This document shows positions 1 to 6,242 of a DNA stretch of 6,242 nt, one piece after another. The notes beneath the pieces were generated by a model. The model saw only the letters and a program-made list of their open reading frames with translations. It did no database searches and had not been told where the DNA came from. The stretch's first letter is position 1; each line of letters begins with the position of its first letter. This stretch comes from Burkholderiales bacterium (GTDB lineage Bacteria > Pseudomonadota > Gammaproteobacteria > Burkholderiales > Burkholderiaceae_C): positions 1 through 6,242 of the forward strand of contig JAGWTL010000182.1 of assembly GCA_028869035.1 (NCBI GenBank). Direction: 5' to 3'. The position numbers and the translations under genes were made by a program.

Positions 1-394
1 GGATGGGGCCGGCATGCCGACTGCGCATCTGCCGCAGGATCCAGTCGATCTCCTGCCAGTCGCCCGAGTGGTAGGCGCGCGGTGCGCGATTGAGTTCGCC
101 ACTGCAACCACGGAAGTGCGGTACGGCATAGGCCAGCCCGTGCTGTCGCGCGAAACCGGCACAGGCCAGCGCGTAATGGCTCTGCGAAGAGCCCTCCAGC
201 CCGTGGAAGAGTACCAGCAAGGTCTGGCCCGTCGCCCCCTGCAGCCAATCGACATCGATGAAGTCGCCGTCCGGCGTATCCCAGCGCTCGCGCCGGAACT
301 GCGGCCGCGGCCCCTGCACTCGCCGCGCGTACAGAGCCGGCCAGATGGTCTGCAGATGCCCCCCGGGCAGCCAGTGAGGAGAGGTGTAGTTCAT
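1..394 (-). CDS. YheT-family alpha/beta hydrolase, N-terminal part (runs off left edge)
   Basis: This is the first 131 codons of a predicted alpha/beta-fold hydrolase of the YheT/EMB8 (UPF0017) group. These are putative cytoplasmic esterases or lipases whose physiological substrate is generally unknown. Reading the minus strand gives the family hallmarks in order: WLPGGHLQTIWPAL (residues 8-21), a PDGDFIDVDW segment (41-50), the strand and oxyanion-region motif LVLFHGLEGSS (60-70), PHFRGCSGE (92-100) and YHSGDW (108-113). The nucleophile elbow (GxSxG) and the rest of the catalytic triad would lie beyond the window, so activity cannot be judged. I chose the ATG at 392-394 because it puts the conserved WLPGGHLQT block close to the N-terminus, as in relatives, and has a weak GGA 9 nt upstream. 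An in-frame ATG at 437-439 would add 15 residues (MADGLEENQAIGLIG) but has no ribosome site. The gene is divergent from the lipoprotein gene. Family assignment is sure; the exact function is not. Confidence 0.88.
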   Translation of the reverse strand, partial: MNYTSPHWLPGGHLQTIWPALYARRVQGPRPQFRRERWDTPDGDFIDVDWLQGATGQTLLVLFHGLEGSSQSHYALACAGFARQHGLAYAVPHFRGCSGELNRAPRAYHSGDWQEIDWILRQMRSRHAGPI

Positions 395-486
395 GCCGAT
401 AAGTCCGATCGCCTGATTTTCCTCCAGCCCATCCGCCATGGCAGTCACCGGTGTATTCTTGCCACGCCCTTTCGATGGAGATCCCC
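395..486. other. Divergent intergenic region between hydrolase and lipoprotein genes
   Basis: These 92 bases separate two divergently read start codons and must carry at least the lipoprotein promoter and probably that of the hydrolase. I looked for sigma70-like boxes on both strands. The best -10-like match on the plus strand is TATTCT at 454-459, but it has no acceptable -35 box at the normal spacing. On the minus strand nothing better than a partial -10 (AAGAAT, read backwards over the same area) is seen. No promoter is therefore called. If the hydrolase used the upstream ATG at 439, the spacer would shrink to 47 bases. Confidence 0.5.
477..480 (+). promoter_or_regulatory. Shine-Dalgarno site of the LemA-like lipoprotein gene
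   Basis: GGAG lies 6 bases before the ATG at 487-489. This spacing selects that ATG over the upstream in-frame GTG at 451 and the ATG at 475, which overlaps the site itself. The chosen start also gives a lipoprotein signal peptide of normal length, which supports it independently. Confidence 0.75.
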
Positions 487-1011
487 ATGCGGCCCTGGCG
501 ACTTGTCCTCCTGCTCACCGTCTTCCTGTCCGGCTGCGGCTATCGCGACTTCCAGCAGCTCGATGCCGAACGCCAGGCGGCCTGGTCGGCCCTGGCGCCG
601 CTGTACCAGCAGCGCACCGCCTTGGTCACGATCCTGCTCAACGCGGCCCGCACCCTGCCCGGCGCCGACCCTGGACAGCTTGCGCAGCTGGCCCAGACAC
701 GCGCTACAGCCGCCGCGCTGCCAGTACCAGGGACTCTCCCCGAAGATACGGCCAGCCTGCAGAGCCAGGCAAGCGCGCAGGCCGCGCTGACGGCGGCCCT
801 GGCCCCGGTGCTGCAGACCGCCCGGCATGCGCCGGGGCTGGTACCCATGGTGGGCCAGTTCGACGGTCTGGAGAATCGCATCACCGTGGCCCGCAATCGC
901 TACGGCCTTGCCACGCAGCAATACAACACCCTGCTGGGCAGCTTTCCCTCCAGTCTCACGGCGCGGGTGATGGGCTTGACGCTCCGGCCCGCCCTGCCTG
1001 GCAACCCCTGA
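487..1011 (+). CDS. LemA-like lipoprotein (divergent LemA family member)
   Basis: The product is 174 residues. It starts with a lipoprotein signal peptide: positively charged MRPWR, a hydrophobic LVLLLTVF stretch, then the lipobox L14-S15-G16-C17, so Cys17 should be lipidated. Residue +2 is Gly, not Asp, which by the E. coli Lol rule predicts the outer membrane. The mature part resembles LemA. There is an AERQAAW segment (27-33), then a long alpha-helical middle rich in Ala, Gln and Leu. The best match is the C-terminal signature ENRITVARNRY (129-139), followed by QQYN (144-147) and FPSSLTA (153-159). LemA proteins form a helical-bundle domain and have no firmly defined general function. In this copy the usual RRxDLIPNLV block is replaced by QQRTALVTILL (41-51). 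Its neighbours are a divergent hydrolase and the convergent atpC, so it is probably monocistronic. A terminator starts 5 bases after its TGA stop. LemA membership is likely; the role is unknown. Confidence 0.85.
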   Translation: MRPWRLVLLLTVFLSGCGYRDFQQLDAERQAAWSALAPLYQQRTALVTILLNAARTLPGADPGQLAQLAQTRATAAALPVPGTLPEDTASLQSQASAQAALTAALAPVLQTARHAPGLVPMVGQFDGLENRITVARNRYGLATQQYNTLLGSFPSSLTARVMGLTLRPALPGNP

Positions 1012-1016
1012 AAGAC

Positions 1017-1047
1017 AAAGGCCCTGAGTTCACACGTCAGGGCCTTT
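1017..1047. terminator. Bidirectional intrinsic terminator between lipoprotein gene and atpC
   Basis: A perfect 11-bp inverted repeat (AAAGGCCCTGA at 1017-1027, TCAGGGCCTTT at 1037-1047) encloses a 9-base loop. It sits between two convergent genes, 5 bases after the lipoprotein stop codon and 39 bases after the atpC stop. On the minus strand the stem is followed by a T-rich tail (TTTGTCTTT, counting the end of the arm), so it best fits the end of the atp operon transcript. On the plus strand the tail is only TTT followed by GCAGC, so termination of the lipoprotein transcript may be weaker. Confidence 0.85.
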
Positions 1048-1055
1048 GCAGCAAC

Positions 1056-1072
1056 GCGATCGTTTGGATCGC
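1056..1072 (-). other. Second stem-loop just downstream of atpC
   Basis: A perfect 6-bp inverted repeat (GCGATC at 1056-1061, GATCGC at 1067-1072) with a 5-base loop lies 14 bases past the atpC stop codon and 8 bases before the main terminator stem, as read on the minus strand. It has no T-tract, so it is not a terminator by itself. It may fold in the 3' untranslated RNA of the operon and protect or pause the transcript; that role is inference. Confidence 0.5.
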
Positions 1073-1086
1073 AGCGCAAGAGGAGA

Positions 1087-1503
1087 TTACTTCTTCTGCA
1101 GGAACTTGCGAGCAGCGGCCATTTCAGCCACGGCAATCGCGAGCTCGGAAGTGGCGCGGGCGATGTCAATTTCGCTTTTGGCGTTCTTGATCGCTTCTTC
1201 AGCCGCCAGCTTGGCTTCGTTGGCCTTTTCCTCGTCCAGGTCCTTGCCGCGCACGGCGGTGTCGGACAGGACAGTAACGCAGTCAGGCTGCACTTCGAGA
1301 ATGCCGCCGGCGACGAAGACGAATTCTTCCCTGCCGTCGGCCATCTCGATGCGCACCGAGCCGGGCCGGATGCGCGTGATCAGCGGTGTATGACGCGGGT
1401 AGATGCCGAGTTCGCCGGCTTCACCGGGCAGGGCGACGAAACGCGCCTCACCCGAGAAGATGGCATCTTCTGCACTGACCACATCGACGTGGATCGTGTT
1501 CAT
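1087..1503 (-). CDS. atpC: F1 ATP synthase epsilon subunit
   Basis: This 138-residue protein is the epsilon subunit of the F1 central stalk. It contacts gamma and the c-ring and inhibits ATP hydrolysis through its C-terminal helices. The N-terminal beta-sandwich is recognisable from MNTIHVDVVSAEDAIFSG through GEAGELGIYPRHTPLIT (27-43) to FVAGGILEVQPDCVTVLSDTA (63-83). The C-terminal part from about residue 89 is a charged, Ala-rich helical hairpin ending in FLQKK, and length is normal for the family. The ATG at 1501-1503 begins exactly at the conserved N-terminus; a weak GGAAG stands 7 bases upstream. The reading frame stays open further upstream, but only inside atpD. It is the last gene of the operon, 26 bases after the atpD stop, and is followed by two stem-loops. 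Nothing appears broken. Confidence 0.97.
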   Translation of the reverse strand: MNTIHVDVVSAEDAIFSGEARFVALPGEAGELGIYPRHTPLITRIRPGSVRIEMADGREEFVFVAGGILEVQPDCVTVLSDTAVRGKDLDEEKANEAKLAAEEAIKNAKSEIDIARATSELAIAVAEMAAARKFLQKK

Positions 1504-1529
1504 GTTGAAGCTTCCGTTACGGGCGCCGA

Positions 1530-2945
1530 TCAGACCTTCTTGGCCTTCTCGAAGGCTTCGTCGATGGTGCCGACCATGTAGAAGGCCTGCTCGGGCAAGT
1601 GATCGCACTCACCGGCCACGATCATCTTGAAGCCACGGATCGTTTCCGACAGCGGCACGTACTTGCCCGGGGCGCCGGTGAACACTTCAGCCACGTGGAA
1701 GGGCTGCGACAGGAAGCGCTGGATCTTACGGGCGCGGGCCACGGTCAGCTTGTCTTCCGGAGCCAGTTCGTCCATGCCCAGAATCGCGATGATGTCGCGC
1801 AGTTCCTTGTAGCGCTGCAGCGTACCCTGCACGGCGCGGGCCGTGGTGTAGTGCTCTTCACCCACGACTTGTGGGTCCAGCTGACGGCTGGTGGAGTCCA
1901 GCGGGTCCACGGCGGGGTAGATACCCAGGGCGGCGATGTCACGCGACAGCACCACGGTGGAATCCAGGTGGGCGAAGGTAGTGGCGGGGGACGGGTCGGT
2001 CAAGTCGTCGGCCGGCACGTAAACGGCCTGGATGGACGTGATGGAACCGACCTTGGTCGAGGTAATGCGCTCTTGCAGGCGGCCCATTTCCTCGGCCAGC
2101 GTGGGCTGGTAACCCACGGCGGAAGGCATACGGCCCAGCAGGGCGGACACTTCGGTACCGGCCAGGGTGTAGCGGTAGATGTTGTCCACGAAGAACAGCA
2201 CGTCACGGCCTTCGTCGCGGAAGGACTCGGCGATGGTCAGACCGGTCAGGGCCACGCGCAGACGGTTGCCCGGGGGCTCGTTCATCTGGCCGTAGACCAT
2301 GGCAACTTTGGATTCGGCCAGGTTGTCGAGCTTCACGACGCCGGAGTCGGCCATCTCGTGATAGAAGTCGTTGCCCTCACGGGTACGCTCGCCCACGCCG
2401 GCAAACACGGACAGACCCGAGTGCGCCTTGGCGATGTTGTTGATCAGCTCCATCATGTTCACGGTCTTGCCCACGCCGGCGCCGCCGAACAGGCCGACCT
2501 TGCCGCCCTTGGCGAACGGGCACACCAGGTCGATCACCTTGATGCCGGTTTCCAGCAGCTCCTGCGAGGGGCTCAGTTCGTCGTAAGCCGGGGCCTTGCG
2601 GTGGATCGACATGGTCTTCTCGGCATTCACCGGACCGCGCTCGTCGATCGGCGCACCCAGCACGTCCATGATGCGGCCCAGGGTGGCCTTGCCCACCGGC
2701 ACCATGATGGGCTTCTCGGTGTTCTGCACGATCATGCCGCGGCGCAGGCCGTCGGACGAACCCAGGGCAATGGTACGCACGATGCCATCGCCGAGCTGCT
2801 GCTGCACTTCCAGCGTCAGGGACGAACCGTCCATTTTCAGCGCGTCATAGATGCTGGGCATCTTGTCGCGGGGGAACTCGACGTCCACCACGGCGCCAAT
2901 ACACTGAACAATTTTTCCCTGCACTTGCGAGTTTGCTTGAGCCAT
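1530..2945 (-). CDS. atpD: F1 ATP synthase catalytic beta subunit
   Basis: This 471-residue protein is the catalytic subunit, present in three copies per F1, making ATP from ADP and phosphate. Visible motifs are the P-loop GGAGVGKT (154-161, with Lys160 and Thr161), GERTREG (185-191, with catalytic Glu186 and Arg187), the Walker B strand VLFFVDN (249-255, Asp254), the ALLGRMPSAVGYQPTLAEEMG block (268-288) and the DELAPED loop (392-398), a variant of DELSEED that contacts gamma. Around residues 201-213 (SGVVKLDNLAESK) it is about 7 residues longer than the E. coli protein, as I recall is usual in comamonads. The start is the ATG at 2943-2945, because GGAG at 2952-2955 stands 6 bases upstream. 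A TTG at 2955-2957 is also in frame but overlaps that site. The gene follows atpG after 57 bases and is intact. Confidence 0.99.
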   Translation of the reverse strand: MAQANSQVQGKIVQCIGAVVDVEFPRDKMPSIYDALKMDGSSLTLEVQQQLGDGIVRTIALGSSDGLRRGMIVQNTEKPIMVPVGKATLGRIMDVLGAPIDERGPVNAEKTMSIHRKAPAYDELSPSQELLETGIKVIDLVCPFAKGGKVGLFGGAGVGKTVNMMELINNIAKAHSGLSVFAGVGERTREGNDFYHEMADSGVVKLDNLAESKVAMVYGQMNEPPGNRLRVALTGLTIAESFRDEGRDVLFFVDNIYRYTLAGTEVSALLGRMPSAVGYQPTLAEEMGRLQERITSTKVGSITSIQAVYVPADDLTDPSPATTFAHLDSTVVLSRDIAALGIYPAVDPLDSTSRQLDPQVVGEEHYTTARAVQGTLQRYKELRDIIAILGMDELAPEDKLTVARARKIQRFLSQPFHVAEVFTGAPGKYVPLSETIRGFKMIVAGECDHLPEQAFYMVGTIDEAFEKAKKV

Positions 2946-2975
2946 TTTTCGCTCCAAAAATTTGAATCTTTAACG
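2946..2975 (-). promoter_or_regulatory. A+U-rich translation initiation region of atpD
   Basis: The 30 bases before the atpD start codon are only about 30% G+C by my count, in strong contrast to the G+C-rich genes around them. Read on the minus strand they contain TTAAAGATTCAAATTTTT and then the ribosome site GGAG (2952-2955), 6 bases from the ATG. Unstructured A+U-rich leaders are known to favour ribosomal protein S1 and 30S binding. That this raises beta synthesis here is inference, although beta is needed in three copies per enzyme. Confidence 0.55.
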
Positions 2976-3002
2976 TACCAAAGGTCAGACCGGAGAGCTG
3001 TT

Positions 3003-3881
3003 TTAAACAGCCGCCGCACCCGCCACGATTTCCGACAGCTCTTTCGTGATCGCCGCCTGACGTGTCTTGTTGTAGACCAGCTTGAGTTCACCGATCACGC
3101 TGCCTGCGTTGTCGGTGGCAGCCTTCATGGCCACCATGCGGGCCGACTGCTCCGAGGCCATGTTCTCGGCCACGGCCTGGTAAACCAGCGCCTCCACGTA
3201 ACGCAGCAGCAGTTCGTCAATGACGGCCTGAGCATCGGGTTCGTAGATGTAGTCCCAACCATGCTGGGGACCGCTGGCTTGCGCCTCGGCCTCCATCTTG
3301 GCGGCTGACAGCGGCAGCAACTGGGTGACCACCGGTTCCTGCTTCATAGTGTTGATGAACTTGGTGTAGCACAGGTACACCGAATTCAGTTCACCACGCG
3401 AGTAGGCGTCGAGCAGCACCTTGACCGGGCCGATCAGCTTGTCCAGATGCGGCGTGTCACCGAGCTGGGTCGACTGCGAGACCACCTTGGCGCCGATGCG
3501 GTTGAGGAAGCCCAGCCCCTTGTTGCCTATGGCCACCGCCTGCAGGCTGACGCCCTCAGCCTGCAACTCGCGCAACTTGGTGGTCACGCCGCGCAGCACG
3601 TTGGTGTTGAGACCGCCGCACAGGCCCTTGTCGGTCGTCACGACGATCATGCCGGCCGTCCTGGCATCGTTCACCTGCATGAACGGATGCGTGTACTCCG
3701 GGTTGGCCTTGCCGAGATTGGCGGCAATGTTGCGCACCTTCTCGCTGTAGGGGCGAGCAGCGCGCATACGCTGCTGTGCCTTGCGCATCTTGGACGCGGC
3801 CACCATTTCCATGGCCTTGGTGATCTTCTTGGTGTTCTCCACCGATTTGATCTTGCCGCGTATTTCCTTACCTGCTGCCAT
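3003..3881 (-). CDS. atpG: F1 ATP synthase gamma subunit
   Basis: This 292-residue protein is the rotating central shaft that couples c-ring rotation to the catalytic beta subunits. The N-terminal coiled-coil helix (residues 1-40, EIRGKIKSVENTKKITKAME and on) and the C-terminal helix ending in ITKELSEIVAGAAAV (278-292) are both complete. The latter fits the gamma signature pattern I-T-x-E-x2-E-x3-G-A-x-A. The Rossmann-like central domain includes VTTDKGLCGGLNTN (81-94) and the GNKGLGFLNRIGAKV segment. A stretch near SAAKMEAEAQASGPQHGWDY is the sort of variable loop expected between the central domain and the C-terminal helix. The ATG at 3879-3881 has AGGA (3888-3891) 6 bases upstream. Spacers are 69 bases from atpA and 57 to atpD; the upstream one contains a stem-loop. 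Length is normal (E. coli gamma is 287). Confidence 0.98.
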   Translation of the reverse strand: MAAGKEIRGKIKSVENTKKITKAMEMVAASKMRKAQQRMRAARPYSEKVRNIAANLGKANPEYTHPFMQVNDARTAGMIVVTTDKGLCGGLNTNVLRGVTTKLRELQAEGVSLQAVAIGNKGLGFLNRIGAKVVSQSTQLGDTPHLDKLIGPVKVLLDAYSRGELNSVYLCYTKFINTMKQEPVVTQLLPLSAAKMEAEAQASGPQHGWDYIYEPDAQAVIDELLLRYVEALVYQAVAENMASEQSARMVAMKAATDNAGSVIGELKLVYNKTRQAAITKELSEIVAGAAAV

Positions 3882-3900
3882 AAATGTTCCTAGTCAGTCG

Positions 3901-3935
3901 AGGACAGAGCTTGCGCTTCGCTTCCGTTCCGTCCC
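3901..3935 (-). other. Stem-loop in the atpA-atpG spacer RNA
   Basis: In the minus-strand RNA, GGGACGGA (from 3935-3928) can pair over 8 bp with UCUGUCCU (from 3908-3901), including two G-U wobbles, around a 19-base purine-rich loop containing a small GCG-AAG-CGC inner hairpin. The wobbles become mismatches on the plus strand, so the structure is specific to the atp transcript. It ends 9 bases before the atpG ribosome site. There is no U-tract, so it is not a terminator. It could influence atpG translation or mRNA processing; the role is inferred only. Confidence 0.45.
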
Positions 3936-3950
3936 GCAAAGTTTTAGGTT

Positions 3951-5504
<1,554 letters not shown>

Positions 5505-5507
5505 GAC

Positions 5508-5523
5508 TCTTTCCTTCTTTCCT
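5508..5523 (-). promoter_or_regulatory. Purine-rich ribosome-binding region of atpA
   Basis: Read on the minus strand this is an unbroken purine run, AGGAAAGAAGGAAAGA. It contains two Shine-Dalgarno-like cores: AAGGAA, 6 bases from the ATG, and an upstream AGGAAA about 15 bases away. The near copy is at optimal distance and fixes the atpA start. The second may act as a standby site, which is inference. Confidence 0.6.
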
Positions 5524-5553
5524 AGGTTGGGCTGACAGCTCGGGCGGGATGCC

Positions 5554-6084
5554 TCAGGCCGTGAGAGCCACTTTCATTTGTTCCAGACGGGCCTTGACGG
5601 AAGTGTCGAGCACCTCGTCACCGACCACCACGCGGATGCCACCGATCAGTTCGGGCTGCAATTCGACGGACACGTTCAGCTTGCGGCCGAAACGCTTTTC
5701 CAGCGTCGCCCTGACATCGCCCAGCGCAGCGCCATCAATGGCAAAAGCGCTGTACACGACGGCATCCGAAGAGCCACTTTGGGCATTCTTCAGGGCGCGA
5801 AACTGGACGGCGATCTCGGGCAGCACACTCAGGCGACCGTTGTCGATGACGGTGCGCAGGAAGTTCTTCGCAGCATCGTTCAGGGAGGCCTTGGCCACCC
5901 CGACGATCACGTCGAAGACCTGCTGGGCCGTCGCATTCGGGTTGTCGGCAAACTGCTGCAGCTGCGGATTGCCCGCAATGACAGCCAGCTCGTCGACCCA
6001 GACTGCCGTGCCGGCCAGGTCAGCCGATGCAGCCTTGAACAGCGCTTCAGCGTAGGGACGGGCAATGGTGGCGAGTTCAGCCAT
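5554..6084 (-). CDS. atpH: F1 ATP synthase delta subunit (OSCP homologue)
   Basis: This 176-residue protein is the delta subunit, the peripheral-stalk piece that ties the top of F1 (the N-termini of alpha) to the b subunits. The N-terminal helical domain begins ATIARPYAEALFKAA (5-19), the conserved family opening, and runs through NFLRTVIDNGRLSVLPEI (74-91). The C-terminal domain has the family signature VELQPELIGGIRVVVGDEVLD (140-160), followed by TSVKARLEQMKVAL (161-174). Length matches E. coli delta (177). The ATG at 6082-6084 has AAGGA (6090-6094) 5 bases upstream, lying inside the 11-base gap after the atpF stop, so its translation is probably coupled to atpF. The stop codon is 49 bases before atpA. 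Sequence conservation is lower than in alpha and beta, as is normal for delta. Confidence 0.97.
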   Translation of the reverse strand: MAELATIARPYAEALFKAASADLAGTAVWVDELAVIAGNPQLQQFADNPNATAQQVFDVIVGVAKASLNDAAKNFLRTVIDNGRLSVLPEIAVQFRALKNAQSGSSDAVVYSAFAIDGAALGDVRATLEKRFGRKLNVSVELQPELIGGIRVVVGDEVLDTSVKARLEQMKVALTA

Positions 6085-6095
6085 GGGAGTCCTTC

Positions 6096-6242
6096 TTACA
6101 GCTCGGTCTTCAAACGACCCAGCAGGTCCGCGTGGACGCCGGCGTTGACTTCTTTGCGCAGGATCTGCTCGGCGCCCTTGACGGCCAGTGCGGCCACCTG
6201 CTCGCGCAGGGCCTCACGCGCCTTGACGGTCTGCTGCTCGGC
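6096..6242 (-). CDS. atpF: ATP synthase b subunit, C-terminal 48 residues (runs off right edge)
   Basis: The last 48 codons of a minus-strand gene end at TAA (6096-6098). The peptide AEQQTVKAREALREQV...LAVKGAEQILRKEVN...HADLLGRLKTEL is amphipathic, charged and Ala/Glu/Lys-rich. It resembles the end of the b subunit, whose long dimeric helix forms the peripheral stalk and binds delta. Segments AVKGAEQILRKEVN (20-33) and HADLLGRLKTEL (37-48) are typical of betaproteobacterial b. The N-terminal membrane anchor and the dimerisation region lie beyond the window. The gene precedes atpH by only 11 bases, the usual operon order. Identity is secure from both sequence and position, though the fragment is short. 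Confidence 0.93.
   Translation of the reverse strand, partial: AEQQTVKAREALREQVAALAVKGAEQILRKEVNAGVHADLLGRLKTEL

Noticed and set aside
453..464. Promoter-like TATTCT and TTGCCA boxes in the divergent region
   Set aside because: Neither has a partner box at the usual 16-18 base spacing on the plus strand, so no promoter can be supported.
451..486. A longer lipoprotein start using GTG at 451 or ATG at 475
   Set aside because: Either would add residues before the charged MRPWR segment and weaken the signal peptide, and GGAG at 477-480 is placed for the ATG at 487.
14..790. A 258-codon plus-strand open frame overlapping the hydrolase and the lipoprotein gene
   Set aside because: It is antisense to a clear YheT-family sequence and then out of frame with the lipoprotein gene. 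Its Pro/Arg/Ser-rich composition is that of a shadow frame.
1599..3308. A 569-codon open frame on the plus strand, antisense to atpD and part of atpG
   Set aside because: The translation is rich in His, Gly, Gln and Val with no recognisable domain. It is the complement of strongly conserved, codon-biased atpD, which in G+C-rich DNA commonly leaves an antisense frame open.
5549..6055. A 168-codon plus-strand open frame antisense to atpH
   Set aside because: It is the complement of the well-supported delta subunit gene, with Ser/Thr/Ala-rich low-complexity composition and no recognisable motif.

Overview
The window holds the 3' part of a bacterial F1Fo ATP synthase operon on the minus strand. 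Beside it are two small accessory genes, a LemA-like lipoprotein on the plus strand and the N-terminal part of a YheT-type alpha/beta hydrolase on the minus strand. The DNA is G+C-rich. The gene order atpF-atpH-atpA-atpG-atpD-atpC is the standard proteobacterial one. The subunit sequences look betaproteobacterial, most likely Comamonadaceae (Acidovorax/Delftia/Comamonas-like). This rests on remembered family patterns, such as the beta N-terminus MAQANS, the DELAPED variant of the DELSEED loop, and an epsilon subunit starting MNTIHVDVVSAE. The family assignment is therefore moderate and the class assignment good.

Layout from left to right: positions 1-394 (minus) hold the hydrolase, whose C-terminal half runs off the left edge. 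A short divergent intergenic region follows. Positions 487-1011 (plus) encode the LemA-like lipoprotein. Positions 1012-1086 are a convergent intergenic region with two stem-loops, one of them a strong bidirectional terminator. On the minus strand, transcribed from right to left, come atpF (3' end only, 6096-6242), atpH (5554-6084), atpA (3951-5504), atpG (3003-3881), atpD (1530-2945) and atpC (1087-1503). No stretch longer than 300 bases lacks a gene.

Together alpha, beta, gamma, delta and epsilon form the F1 catalytic head and stalk, and b links it to the membrane sector. The genes for a, c and the rest of b should lie just beyond the right edge. Every complete atp gene is intact, has the expected catalytic residues and has a Shine-Dalgarno-like site, that of atpC being weak. 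The spacers are 11, 49, 69, 57 and 26 nt from atpF to atpC. Two of them hold features that might tune subunit stoichiometry: a stem-loop before atpG and an A+U-rich leader before atpD.

I found no mobile element, CRISPR array, RNA gene or undescribed system. The region is essentially ordinary core genome. The least conventional parts are the divergent LemA-like lipoprotein and the intergenic RNA structures.
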